A stretch of 64,000 nucleotides of DNA from an uncultured Lachnospiraceae bacterium (lineage in GTDB: Bacteria; Bacillota; Clostridia; Lachnospirales; Lachnospiraceae). Location: NCBI GenBank assembly GCA_900548905.1, contig URMK01000026.1, forward strand, positions 23,948-87,947, written 5' to 3'. Positions 1 to 8,976 of the stretch are shown one piece after another; the first letter of the stretch is position 1, and each line of letters starts with the position of its first letter. The notes beneath the pieces were generated by a model. The model searched no databases. It worked only from the letters and a program-made list of their open reading frames with translations, and had not been told where the DNA came from. Both the position numbers and the translations under genes were made by a program.

Positions 1-529
1 TGCGGTATCCGAACTCCATCGTATCATTATCCAGATCCAGAATGCTTCCATCCTTGTACATCACCTGGACGGATTCCACAATCTGCCGCATTTCCCCGTC
101 ATAGGCCCCGGCATTCATCTTGACGCCGCCCCCTATGCTTCCGGGGATACCGGATGCGAATTCCATTCCGGTCAGTCCGTTTTCCATAGCTTCCCGGGCC
201 GCCGCGGACAGAAGCACCGATGCTCCCGCCGTCAGCAGATTTCCTTCGGTTTTCAGGGCGGTAAATTCCCCTCCCAGACGGATGATGACACCCCGGTAGC
301 CTTTATCTCCCACCAGAAGATTGCTTCCGTTTCCCAATATAAAATAGGGTCGTTCCACAAGGTTCAGGTACTTAATTATTTTTTCCAGCTGTTCTTTATT
401 ATCGACGGTGACAAATACCTCCGCCGGTCCTCCCACCCGAAAGGTGGTATGCTTATGCATCGGCTCCTCAAGGAGGATATTTTCCGCCGTTACTACACTT
501 TCCAGATATTCAATAAAAGCTTTACTCAC
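1..529 (-). CDS. murB: UDP-N-acetylmuramate dehydrogenase, partial (C-terminal part beyond left edge)
   Basis: Reduces UDP-N-acetylglucosamine enolpyruvate to UDP-N-acetylmuramate in cytoplasmic peptidoglycan precursor synthesis, using FAD and NADPH. I translated the minus strand: the N-terminal FAD-binding part is clear, with HTTFRVGGPAEVF, ILGNGSNLLV, GMEFASGIPGSIGGGV and MNAGAYDGEM, all family hallmarks. The gene runs off the left edge after about 176 codons of an expected ~300. A GTG at 529 sits 5 nt after GGGAG and is preferred; an in-frame ATG at 541 has no well-spaced ribosome binding site. It is the last visible gene of the minus-strand hprK-glk-murB series, an order common in Clostridia, where rapZ and whiA usually follow. 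Confidence 0.93.
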   Translation of the reverse strand, partial: MSKAFIEYLESVVTAENILLEEPMHKHTTFRVGGPAEVFVTVDNKEQLEKIIKYLNLVERPYFILGNGSNLLVGDKGYRGVIIRLGGEFTALKTEGNLLTAGASVLLSAAAREAMENGLTGMEFASGIPGSIGGGVKMNAGAYDGEMRQIVESVQVMYKDGSILDLDNDTMEFGYR

Positions 530-618
530 TGCTGCTCCCATTCCTCATAAACTTGTAACTGTCCTGTTCCTTCATAGTTACATAAACTTATCAATATATT
601 ATGCCGTAACCGGTATTT

Positions 619-1557
619 TTAGTCCAGCACCATTTTAGCGGCCCCGTAAATACCGGCGTCATTTCCCAAAGTTGCCAATGCGAACAGCGCTCCGCGGCTT
701 CCGGCAAACACATAAGGTATGTAATTCTTCTGGATATAATCAAGCAGAACCGGTCCCGCTTTGGATACGCCGCCGCCGATTACAAATATTTCAGGGTTCA
801 CCACACCGGCAATATTGGCCAGTTCTTTACCAAGGATCTCCCCGAAACGCTCCGCTACCTGGAGAGCCAGCTCATCCCCTGCTTTTACCGCATCGAATAC
901 GGCCTTTGCGGAAATATTGGGATTGCTCCTGAGCACGCTTGGTTTGTCATCCTCAGCCAGTCTGCGTTTTGCCAGTCTCACAATACCGGTTGCGGAGGTA
1001 TACTGCTCCAGACAGCCGTAATTGCCGCAGTTGCATTTTTCAGTTTCTCCGTCCATCACGTGGATGTGGCCGATTTCACCGGCAGCTCCGGTCGTACCTG
1101 ACAGGATCCTGCCGTCGGCAATGATTCCGCCGCCCACGCCGGTTCCCAGGGTAACTGCCACCAGGTTTTTGTGGCCCTGTCCGCCGCCCTTCCACATTTC
1201 GCCCAAGGCGGCCACGTTGGCATCGTTTCCGGCCTCCACAGGGATATTCAGAAGGCTCTGCAAACGGTTCTTGATGCTGAAGGTTCCCCAGCCCAGGTTA
1301 ACGGCGTTATAAACCGTTCCTTCCCCGTCGATGGGGCCGGGAGCACCTACGCCCACACCGATGATATCCTCCCGGGTCAGTTCCCGTTCCTTCATTTTAG
1401 CCAGAATGCTTTCGGCCACATCGGGAAGAATAGCTTCTCCGCTGTTTTCCGTCCTTGTGGGAATTTCCCATTTTTCCAGGAGAGTCCCTTCCGTATCAAA
1501 ACAGCCCAGCTTTACCGTGGTGCCTCCCACATCTACTCCGAAACAATAATTTGCCAT
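619..1557 (-). CDS. glk: ROK-family glucokinase
   Basis: Phosphorylates glucose to glucose 6-phosphate with ATP in the cytoplasm. The 312-residue protein has the ROK N-terminal phosphate motif GVDVGGTTVKLG (about 7-18), the catalytic GNDAN (110-114), the sugar-binding EIGH (161-164) and the ROK zinc signature CxCGxxGCLE (175-184). The ribosome binding site AGGAGG lies inside the end of hprK, and only 3 nt separate the hprK stop from the ATG, so the two are translationally linked. Its pairing with hprK fits a role in sugar uptake and carbon control. Other ROK sugar kinases cannot be fully excluded, but the context and sequence type favour glucokinase. Confidence 0.93.
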   Translation of the reverse strand: MANYCFGVDVGGTTVKLGCFDTEGTLLEKWEIPTRTENSGEAILPDVAESILAKMKERELTREDIIGVGVGAPGPIDGEGTVYNAVNLGWGTFSIKNRLQSLLNIPVEAGNDANVAALGEMWKGGGQGHKNLVAVTLGTGVGGGIIADGRILSGTTGAAGEIGHIHVMDGETEKCNCGNYGCLEQYTSATGIVRLAKRRLAEDDKPSVLRSNPNISAKAVFDAVKAGDELALQVAERFGEILGKELANIAGVVNPEIFVIGGGVSKAGPVLLDYIQKNYIPYVFAGSRGALFALATLGNDAGIYGAAKMVLD

Positions 1558-1560
1558 GAT

Positions 1561-2508
1561 TTAATCGTCCTCCTCATCTTCTTCTCTTCTGCGCGCCAGG
1601 GAATTCTGTACACGGGTGTACAATTCCTGGGCCGCATTATAGCCCATCTTCTTCTGGCGGTGGTTGACTGCCGCAGATTCGCAGATAATGGCCAGATTCC
1701 GTCCCGGGCGGATGGGGATATTATGGCAGACGATCTTGTTGCCAAGATAATCTGTATATTCCTCTTCCAGGCCCAGCCTGTCATATTCTTTGTCCTTATT
1801 CCAGTCCTCCAGGCGGACCACCAGATCGATGGACTGGGTATCCTTAACGCTGGACACACCGAACAGTGTCTTTACATCGATGATTCCGATACCGCGCAGT
1901 TCGATAAAATGCTTGGTGATGTCCGGGGCATTCCCTATCAGCGTATCGTCACTCACCTTACGGATCTCCACCACGTCGTCCGACACAAGACGGTGCCCCC
2001 TCTTAATCAGCTCCAGTGCGGCCTCCGATTTGCCGATTCCGCTTTCCCCGGTAATCAGCACGCCTTCCCCGTAAACATCCACCAGTACGCCATGAACGGA
2101 AATACAGGGGGCAAGCATAACATTCAGCCAGCGGATGATTTCCGCCATAAAAGCGGAAGTCGCCTTTTTGGTCATGAGAATAGGAACATTTTTTTCCTGG
2201 GCAATCTGAAGGAAAAGAGGATCCGGATGAAGCTCTCTGGAAAATACAATACAGGGAATGGGGTAAGATAACAGCTGGTTATAGATTTTCTGCTTTCTCT
2301 CCTCCGTCATGGACTCCATGTAGGTGTATTCCACAAAGCCGATAATCTGAAGGCGCGTGGCCTCATAATGTTCAAAATACCCCGCCATCTGCAGCGCAGG
2401 CCTGTTGATGTCCGGCTGGGTGATCTTAATACCCTTTACATCAATTTCCGGCGTCAGGTTTTCCAGTTTCATTTTCTCAATGATCTGTGTTAGATTCACA
2501 TGTGACAT
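1561..2508 (-). CDS. hprK: HPr kinase/phosphorylase
   Basis: Phosphorylates or dephosphorylates Ser46 of HPr in response to glycolytic intermediates and so controls catabolite repression in low-GC Gram-positives. The 315-residue product shows an N-terminal regulatory domain and a C-terminal kinase domain with P-loop GESGIGKSE, followed by the family-typical HRLVSDD and the ELRGIGIIDV stretch; the C-terminus is acidic (EEDEEDD). The start at 2508 is chosen because GGAGG lies a few bases before it; an upstream in-frame ATG would add 22 residues unlike the family. A 19-bp GC hairpin (2580-2598, arms AGCCGGC/GCCGGCT) lies in the spacer upstream. It is followed directly by glk. Confidence 0.95.
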   Translation of the reverse strand: MSHVNLTQIIEKMKLENLTPEIDVKGIKITQPDINRPALQMAGYFEHYEATRLQIIGFVEYTYMESMTEERKQKIYNQLLSYPIPCIVFSRELHPDPLFLQIAQEKNVPILMTKKATSAFMAEIIRWLNVMLAPCISVHGVLVDVYGEGVLITGESGIGKSEAALELIKRGHRLVSDDVVEIRKVSDDTLIGNAPDITKHFIELRGIGIIDVKTLFGVSSVKDTQSIDLVVRLEDWNKDKEYDRLGLEEEYTDYLGNKIVCHNIPIRPGRNLAIICESAAVNHRQKKMGYNAAQELYTRVQNSLARRREEDEEDD

Positions 2509-2625
2509 ACCTTGTCCTCCGATTTCCTTTATTCCCGCGAAACACGAGCCGGGCAGACATACCCGCATGTACATCCGGCAGCCGGCGCGGGGCCGGCTTA
2601 TTTTCTGCCATACGTATACCTTTGC

Positions 2626-4497
2626 TTATTTTACCACAGAACCATGAAAAAAAGAATAGATTTCTTCCGCTATATGCACCGGTATCTCAGCCACTTCGGA
2701 CAGCTGGGAAACCTCCGCGCCGCGGATATCGTCTATGGATTTGAAATGCCGCATCAGCGCTTTCCGCCTTGCCGGCCCCACTCCCGGGATATCATCCAGA
2801 ACCGAACGAACCTGCTCCTTGCTGCGCAGGGAACGGTGGTATTCAATGGCGAACCGGTGGGCTTCATCCTGTATCCGGGTAATCAGTTTAAATCCCTCGC
2901 CGCGGGTATCTATGTCGATTTCCGTATTCTGGTAATATAACCCCCTTGTGCGATGGTTATCATCTTTTACCATACCGCATACGGGTATTTCTATGCGAAG
3001 CTCGTCCAGCACCTGGCGGGCCACATTCACCTGGCCCTTGCCGCCGTCCATCAGAATCAGATCCGGAAACTTGGTAAAGCTGCCGAATTCCTTCTCAATC
3101 TGTTTTTCCTGCAGTTCCTTTGCTTCCTCCATCCCGTGCAGGAACCTTCGGGTAAGGACCTCCTTCATGCAGGCGTAATCATCGGGACCTGAGACGGTGC
3201 GTATTTTAAATTTCCTGTAATCGCTGCGTTTGGGTTTCCCTTTTTCATAAACCACCATGGATCCCACATTTTCAAAGCCGCTGATGTTGGAGATATCAAA
3301 GGCCTCCATCCGGCTGATATCCGGCAGGGAGAGCAGGCCGCAGATTTCCTTCACCGCACCGATGGTCCTTCCTTCTTCTCTTTTAATCCGTTCCCTGTCC
3401 TTGCTCAGTACCAGGGCCGCATTGGTTGCCGCCAGCTCCACCAGCTTTTCCTTGCTCCCCTTCTTGGGAACCCGAATGTGCACACGGCCGCCCCTGCGCG
3501 TTCCCAGCCACTGCTCCAGCACCTCCACATCCTCGATTTCCTCCTGAAGCATCAGTTCCCTGGGTACGAACGGGGTGCCGGCATAGAACTGCTTGACGAA
3601 ATCCAACAGGATCTGGGCCCCGGTGCTGTCGGAAACATGGGTCATATAAAAATGTTCTCTGCCGATCAGCTTGCCGTCCCGCACAAAAAACACCTGTACC
3701 ACCGCATCGTTTTCATCCTTTGCAAGGGCGATAATATCTTTATCCTCACCGTTGCTGTCGGTAATTTTCTGCTTCTGGGCCACCTGTTTCACACTGTTGT
3801 ACAGATCCCGGTAACGGATTGCCTCCTCAAACTCCAGGTTTTCCGAAGCCTGCTCCATTTTCTGCTGTAAATCCGCCAGGATAGGTTTGAAATTACCATT
3901 TAAGAAATCCAGGGCCTTATCCACCTGCTCCCGGTACTCTTCCCGGGAAATTCCCCCCTGGCACGGCGCGCTGCACTGTCCGATATGGTAATTCAGGCAG
4001 GGCCTCTCCATACCGCAGTCTCTGGGCAGGACCCTGTTGCAGGTACGAAGCTTATAAAGCTTGTTTATCAGCTCTATCGTATCCTTTACCGCAGCAGCCG
4101 AAGTAAAGGGGCCGAAATAGCGGGATTTGTCCTTTTTCATCTGTCTGGAAAAAAGGACTCTCGGATATTCTTCCCCCGTTGTCACTTTAATATAAGGATA
4201 GGTTTTATCATCCTTGAGCATCGTATTGTAGCGGGGGCTGTGCTCTTTAATCAGATTATTTTCCAGCACCAGCGCTTCCAGCTCCGAATCGGTGACGATA
4301 TACTCAAACCTGGCTATTTTAGTTACCATTTTTTCGATTTTAGGGCTTTTGTTCGTGCTCTCCCGGAAATAGGAGCGTACCCGGTTCCGCAGGCTGATGG
4401 CCTTACCCACATAAATAATGGTATCCTCTTTGTCGTGCATAATATATACGCCGGGCTTTGGCGGAAGCTTCTTTAACTCTTCTTCAAAATTAAACAT
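2626..4497 (-). CDS. uvrC: Excinuclease ABC subunit C
   Basis: Makes both incisions around bulky DNA lesions after recruitment by UvrB in nucleotide excision repair. The 623-residue length is normal. The GIY-YIG nuclease domain is at about 12-90 (KPGVYIMHD, IYVGKAISLRNRVRSYF), a Cys cluster follows (CNRVLPRDCG, CLNYHIGQCSAPC), the UVR helix is near 205-240, the RNase H-like second nuclease has DGGKGQVN, and helix-hairpin-helix repeats close the protein (DDIPGVGPARRKALMRHF). It lies between ftsH and hprK on the minus strand. A small hairpin (ATCCCC-TTGC-GGGGAT, 4516-4531) sits just upstream of its ribosome binding site. Confidence 0.96.
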   Translation of the reverse strand: MFNFEEELKKLPPKPGVYIMHDKEDTIIYVGKAISLRNRVRSYFRESTNKSPKIEKMVTKIARFEYIVTDSELEALVLENNLIKEHSPRYNTMLKDDKTYPYIKVTTGEEYPRVLFSRQMKKDKSRYFGPFTSAAAVKDTIELINKLYKLRTCNRVLPRDCGMERPCLNYHIGQCSAPCQGGISREEYREQVDKALDFLNGNFKPILADLQQKMEQASENLEFEEAIRYRDLYNSVKQVAQKQKITDSNGEDKDIIALAKDENDAVVQVFFVRDGKLIGREHFYMTHVSDSTGAQILLDFVKQFYAGTPFVPRELMLQEEIEDVEVLEQWLGTRRGGRVHIRVPKKGSKEKLVELAATNAALVLSKDRERIKREEGRTIGAVKEICGLLSLPDISRMEAFDISNISGFENVGSMVVYEKGKPKRSDYRKFKIRTVSGPDDYACMKEVLTRRFLHGMEEAKELQEKQIEKEFGSFTKFPDLILMDGGKGQVNVARQVLDELRIEIPVCGMVKDDNHRTRGLYYQNTEIDIDTRGEGFKLITRIQDEAHRFAIEYHRSLRSKEQVRSVLDDIPGVGPARRKALMRHFKSIDDIRGAEVSQLSEVAEIPVHIAEEIYSFFHGSVVK

Positions 4498-4540
4498 ATT
4501 CGATTCACTCCGGTTATCCCCTTGCGGGGATCTTTACGTG

Positions 4541-4577
4541 AAAAGGGATTCTTATACCAGAATCATAAGAATCCCTT
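4541..4577 (-). terminator. Intrinsic terminator after ftsH
   Basis: A perfect 13-bp stem (AAGGGATTCTTAT with its complement, 9-nt loop) followed on the minus strand by CCCTTTTC. It lies 16 nt past the ftsH stop and separates ftsH from uvrC. Confidence 0.8.
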
Positions 4578-4592
4578 GTCTGTAACTTCATT

Positions 4593-7061
4593 TTATTTCT
4601 TATCGGAAGGAGGAAGCACGGTATTGGAAAATCTTCCTACCGGCCCGCGCGGTCCCGCGGGGGTATCATCGTCGTCTTTATCCCCGCCGCGTTCCGACGT
4701 TCCATCCGCAAAAGCCGTATTCTGTGCGTTTTCATCCCCCGCAGGCGCTTCCTCTGTACCGTTCTCCCCGGTACGGAAGAAATCCAAATCCTGGCCCGGT
4801 ATGCCGCTTTCCTTTGTTTCCCACCAGTCGGACTGCCGTTCCCCGCCGGCAGGAGCATTCCCGTCCGCGCCGCCGGCGGCCGTCTGCCCGGCTCCATTCC
4901 CGCCGGATGTAAAGCTTTCCTCCTGCGTCTGACGGAAATGAAGATCCCAGGGCTTGGGAACTATTTCCTCTCCGTCTCCCGCTGCCTGCCCGGACACGTT
5001 TTCCTGTCCGGAAGAGGATACACCGGTATCGGCAGCAGTACTCCCCGCAGCTGCACCGACGGATGTCTCCGTACGGGTATTTTCTGAAATACGGGAGCGG
5101 GTTTCTTCGGCACTGTCTTCTTCAGGCTCCGGGATCCCTTTTTCCCTGCGGTAAATCTTCATAAACTCTTTGCCGGTAATGGTTTCTTTCTCGATCAGAT
5201 ATTCCGCGATCCGATCCATAACCTCCCGGTTTCCGCGGAGCAGCTCCAGAGCCTTTTCGTAGCACTCCTTCAGAATCCGCATAACCTCGGAATCCACTTC
5301 TGCAGCAGTCACATCGGAACAGTTCATCACCGCCCGGCCGTCCAGATACTGGCTCTCCACGGTCTGCAGGCCGATGAGACCGAATTTCTTGCTCATACCG
5401 TACTGGGTCACCATAGCCCGGGCAATAGAAGTGGCTTTTTCAATATCGTTGGAGGCCCCCGTGGTCACGGTGTCAAATACGATTTCCTCCGCCGCCCGGC
5501 CTGCCAGCAGGCCAACCAGCATATCATGCAGCTCCGCCTTGGTATTGAGGAATTTTTCCTCCTCCGGTACCTGCATCACATATCCCAGGGCACCCATGGT
5601 TCTGGGGACGATGGTTATTTTCTGAACCGGTTCCGAGTTTTTCTGAAGAGCGCTGACCAGCGCATGCCCCACTTCGTGGTAGGATACGATACGACGCTCT
5701 TCCTTGCTCATAATACGGTCTTTTTTCTCTTTTCCCACAAGCACCTGTTCCACCGCCTCGAACAGATCCTTCTGGCAGACGTAATCCCTGCCCTGCTTTA
5801 CCGCATTGATGGCGGCTTCATTAATCATATTAGCCAGATCGGAGCCTACGGCGCCGCTGGTTGCCAGGGCGATGGCATCGAAATCCACGGTATCATCCAT
5901 GAGCACATCCTTGGCATGCACTCTCAGGATCTCCACACGGCCCTTCAAATCGGGCTTATCCACAATGATCTGCCTGTCAAAACGTCCGGGACGCAGAAGC
6001 GCCTTATCCAGGATTTCCGGCCGGTTGGTAGCGCCCAGGATTAGAACTCCCCTTGAGCTGTCAAAACCGTCCATCTCTGAAAGCAGCTGGTTCAGCGTCT
6101 GTTCCCGCTCCTCGTTTCCGCCGCCGTATTTGGAATCACGGCTGCGGCCGATGGCGTCAATTTCATCGATAAATATAATACATGGCGCATTTTTAGTGGC
6201 TTCCTTGAACAGATCACGCACACGGGAAGCACCCACACCTACATATAACTCTATAAAGTCCGAACCGGTCAGGGAGAAGAACGGGACATGGGCTTCCCCG
6301 GCCACTGCCTTGGCAAGCAGGGTCTTACCGGTTCCGGGAGGGCCTACCAGCAGCGCACCCTTGGGAAGCTTTGCACCTATTTTGGAATACCTTCCGGGGT
6401 TGTGCAGGAAGTCAACCACCTCCACGAGGGATTCCTTCGCCTCATCCTCACCGGCCACATCTTTGAACGTCACACCGGTTTCCTTCTGTACGTAAACCTT
6501 GGCGTTGCTCTTTCCCACGCCCATGGGGCCTCCCCCGCCGGACATCTTTTTCATAAGGAAATTAAACAGGAAAATAATAATAACAAAAGGAAGGACATAG
6601 GTAAGGAGAATAGAAAGCAGGAACCCGGAATTATCGGGAATTTCCCCCTTTATTTCCACGCCCTTATCCAGCAGATGCTGGACCAGCGTATCGTCCTCTA
6701 CCCTGCCGGTATAATAATTAATTTCCTCGGCAGCCATAAACGGGTTATCGCTCTCCTCGGATTTGGGAATAATATTGATCTGGTCATCCGTGATTTCCAC
6801 ACTCTTGACCTCGCCCGCATCCACCTTTTCCAGGAATTCGTTATAGGTGATTTCCTGGTTGGACACCCCGCTGAGCATTTTCATGAAAAAGCTCATGCAT
6901 ACCAGCGTGACCAGCGCTGCAACCAAAAGCAGCATCAGGTTCTGCTTTTTGGGAGGCTGCCCGTTTCCTCCCGGTCCGCCCTGGCCGTTACCGGGGCCGC
7001 CGCCCTGGCCATTGTTAAAGCCATTGCCGCCGTTATAATTATTTAAGTTGTTATTATCCAT
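4593..7061 (-). CDS. ftsH: ATP-dependent zinc metalloprotease FtsH with long disordered tail
   Basis: Membrane-anchored AAA+ protease that extracts and degrades membrane and regulatory proteins. The 822 residues comprise a Gly/Asn-rich N-terminus, TM1 (about 41-63), an extracytoplasmic FtsH_ext domain, TM2 (about 147-170), Walker A GPPGTGKT (240-247), Walker B IIFIDEIDAIG (295-305), the second region of homology ending GRFDRQ, and the zinc site HEVGH (462-466). Family members usually stop near 600-680 residues; here about 175 residues of Ser/Gly/Ala/Glu-rich low-complexity sequence follow the protease domain after REKGIPEPEED. The tail keeps an open frame with normal codon use, so it is probably real. 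A sigma-A promoter lies upstream and a terminator downstream, so it is likely monocistronic. Confidence 0.96.
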   Translation of the reverse strand: MDNNNLNNYNGGNGFNNGQGGGPGNGQGGPGGNGQPPKKQNLMLLLVAALVTLVCMSFFMKMLSGVSNQEITYNEFLEKVDAGEVKSVEITDDQINIIPKSEESDNPFMAAEEINYYTGRVEDDTLVQHLLDKGVEIKGEIPDNSGFLLSILLTYVLPFVIIIFLFNFLMKKMSGGGGPMGVGKSNAKVYVQKETGVTFKDVAGEDEAKESLVEVVDFLHNPGRYSKIGAKLPKGALLVGPPGTGKTLLAKAVAGEAHVPFFSLTGSDFIELYVGVGASRVRDLFKEATKNAPCIIFIDEIDAIGRSRDSKYGGGNEEREQTLNQLLSEMDGFDSSRGVLILGATNRPEILDKALLRPGRFDRQIIVDKPDLKGRVEILRVHAKDVLMDDTVDFDAIALATSGAVGSDLANMINEAAINAVKQGRDYVCQKDLFEAVEQVLVGKEKKDRIMSKEERRIVSYHEVGHALVSALQKNSEPVQKITIVPRTMGALGYVMQVPEEEKFLNTKAELHDMLVGLLAGRAAEEIVFDTVTTGASNDIEKATSIARAMVTQYGMSKKFGLIGLQTVESQYLDGRAVMNCSDVTAAEVDSEVMRILKECYEKALELLRGNREVMDRIAEYLIEKETITGKEFMKIYRREKGIPEPEEDSAEETRSRISENTRTETSVGAAAGSTAADTGVSSSGQENVSGQAAGDGEEIVPKPWDLHFRQTQEESFTSGGNGAGQTAAGGADGNAPAGGERQSDWWETKESGIPGQDLDFFRTGENGTEEAPAGDENAQNTAFADGTSERGGDKDDDDTPAGPRGPVGRFSNTVLPPSDKK

Positions 7062-7126
7062 AATGTAAAACCTTTCTGTAACAGCTTCTCTATAGGAAAC
7101 TGGCTAAATTCTGATAATCATTTCTT

Positions 7127-7155
7127 ATTATAGGGTTTGAGAGAATATAAATCAA
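7127..7155 (-). promoter_or_regulatory. Sigma-A promoter of ftsH
   Basis: On the minus strand TTGATT and TATAAT are separated by exactly 17 bp, 66 bp upstream of the ftsH ATG. Confidence 0.7.
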
Positions 7156-7243
7156 TATTAATTCTATGAAATTATGGGGCAAACTATAAAAGATTTATTA
7201 ATTTTTTTGCAGAAAACGGTAGATTTTTTTCTGTTTTCCGTTG

Positions 7244-7310
7244 TATAATATTGAAATTGAGTTTTCAATATAAAGGGCGGGGAACCGGTACGCTTCAGGG
7301 CGTACTTTTC
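7244..7310 (+). promoter_or_regulatory. Promoter/leader of pyrG with two inverted repeats
   Basis: A consensus TATAAT (7244-7249) overlaps a perfect 9-bp inverted repeat (7248-7271, arms ATATTGAAA and TTTCAATAT). It is followed by a GGGCGGGG run (7275-7282) and then a second hairpin (7288-7305, GTACGC/GCGTAC) that ends in TTTTC. In many Gram-positives pyrG is attenuated through a G-rich transcript start and a leader terminator; this leader has matching elements, but no clear pyrimidine-rich antiterminator partner was seen. The regulatory assignment is inference. Confidence 0.4.
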
Positions 7311-7349
7311 TAATTTACATGGCCATCTGATGGCAGAATGGAGAACGCT

Positions 7350-8954
7350 ATGGCAGTAAAGTACGTATTTGTTACAGGCGGCGTGGTATCCGGTCTTGGT
7401 AAAGGTATTACCGCCGCATCTTTGGGCAGGCTTCTGAAGGCACGGGGCTATAAGGTCACCATGCAGAAGTTCGACCCGTATATCAACATTGACCCCGGAA
7501 CCATGAATCCGATACAGCACGGCGAGGTATTTGTCACTGACGACGGTACGGAAACCGACCTGGATCTGGGCCATTACGAAAGATTTATCGATGAAAACCT
7601 GGGCAAGAATTCCAACGTCACCACCGGCAAGATCTACTGGTCTGTCCTGCAGAAGGAACGCAGGGGCGACTACGGCGGCGGGACGGTTCAGGTCATCCCT
7701 CACATTACCAATGAAATCAAAAGCCGGTTTTACCGCAATTTTACCGATGATGATACCAGGATCGCCATTATCGAAGTAGGCGGTACCGTCGGCGATATTG
7801 AAAGCCAGCCTTTCCTGGAATCCATCCGGCAGTTCCAGCACGAAGCCGGACACGAAAATGTCATTTTAATCCATGTGACCTTAATTCCCTATCTGCGCGC
7901 ATCCCAGGAACTGAAAACAAAACCTACCCAGGCCAGCGTAAAAGAACTGCAGGGAATGGGGATCCAGCCTGACATCATCGTATGCCGCAGTGAAATCCCC
8001 CTAGACAAAGGAATCAAGGACAAAATAGCTCTTTTTTGCAATGTACCCAGCGCGCATGTGCTGCAGAACCTGGATGTGGAATATCTGTACGAAGCGCCGC
8101 TCGCCATGGAAGAAGAGCATCTGGCCGATGTTGTCTGTGAATGCCTGCACCTGGAAAACCGGGAACCGGATCTGACGGACTGGAAAGCCATGGTGGAAGC
8201 CCTCCGCGCTCCGGAATCCGAAGTCACCATCGCCCTGGTGGGCAAGTATATCCAGCTGCACGATGCCTATATCAGTGTTGTGGAAGCGCTGAAGCACGGA
8301 GGTATTTCCAACCGCGTTACCGTAAATATCAAGTGGGTGGACTCCGAGCTTGTTACCGCCTCCAATGCCGGTGAAATGCTGGGAGATGTGGACGGCATCC
8401 TGGTTCCCGGCGGATTCGGCGACCGGGGTATTGAAGGGAAAATCCAGGCAATTTCCTACGCCAGGACCCATAATATTCCTTTTTTGGGCCTGTGCCTCGG
8501 CATGCAGCTGTCTATTGTGGAATACGCACGGAACGTACTCGGATATGCGGATGCCCACAGCGTGGAACTGGACCCTTCCACCACCCATCCGGTTATTGCC
8601 CTGATGCCGGATCAGAATGGCGTGGAGGATATCGGAGGCACCCTCCGTTTAGGCTCTTATCCCTGTGTGCTGGACAAGACCTCCAAAGCCTTTTCCCTGT
8701 ACGGGAATGATACCATCCACGAGCGGCACCGCCATCGTTATGAAGTAAATAACGACTACCGCAGTGTCCTGACAGCTAATGGCATGAAGCTTTCCGGCCT
8801 TTCACCGGACGGCCGTATTGTGGAGATGTGTGAGCTTCCGGAGCATCCGTTCTTCCTTGCCACCCAGGCCCATCCGGAATTAAAATCAAGACCCAACAGA
8901 CCCCATCCCCTGTTCCGCGGCTTTATCGCCGCCGCTGTGCAAAAGAAAAAATAA
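7350..8954 (+). CDS. pyrG: CTP synthase
   Basis: Aminates UTP to CTP with ATP and glutamine, the last step of pyrimidine nucleotide synthesis. The 534-residue protein starts MAVKYVFVTGGVVSGLGKG, has the ALK synthase domain with QKFDPYINIDPGTMNP and GGTVGDIES, and a C-terminal class I glutaminase domain with the Cys nucleophile in FLGLCLGMQ and the His-Glu pair in QAHPE. The start at 7350 is preferred because GGAG is 6 nt upstream; an ATG at 7338 lacks one. It is followed by a DUF1846 gene 22 bp downstream, probably in the same operon. Confidence 0.96.
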   Translation: MAVKYVFVTGGVVSGLGKGITAASLGRLLKARGYKVTMQKFDPYINIDPGTMNPIQHGEVFVTDDGTETDLDLGHYERFIDENLGKNSNVTTGKIYWSVLQKERRGDYGGGTVQVIPHITNEIKSRFYRNFTDDDTRIAIIEVGGTVGDIESQPFLESIRQFQHEAGHENVILIHVTLIPYLRASQELKTKPTQASVKELQGMGIQPDIIVCRSEIPLDKGIKDKIALFCNVPSAHVLQNLDVEYLYEAPLAMEEEHLADVVCECLHLENREPDLTDWKAMVEALRAPESEVTIALVGKYIQLHDAYISVVEALKHGGISNRVTVNIKWVDSELVTASNAGEMLGDVDGILVPGGFGDRGIEGKIQAISYARTHNIPFLGLCLGMQLSIVEYARNVLGYADAHSVELDPSTTHPVIALMPDQNGVEDIGGTLRLGSYPCVLDKTSKAFSLYGNDTIHERHRHRYEVNNDYRSVLTANGMKLSGLSPDGRIVEMCELPEHPFFLATQAHPELKSRPNRPHPLFRGFIAAAVQKKK

Positions 8955-8976
8955 ATTAAATGATGAAGAGGAACCT

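Noticed and set aside
1171..2271. 366-residue open frame on the plus strand
   Set aside because: It is antisense to glk and hprK, which have full family motifs; it lacks a good ribosome binding site and a recognisable domain.
2580..2598. GC-rich hairpin before hprK as a terminator for uvrC
   Set aside because: On the minus strand it is not followed by a T run; it may be only a leader structure.
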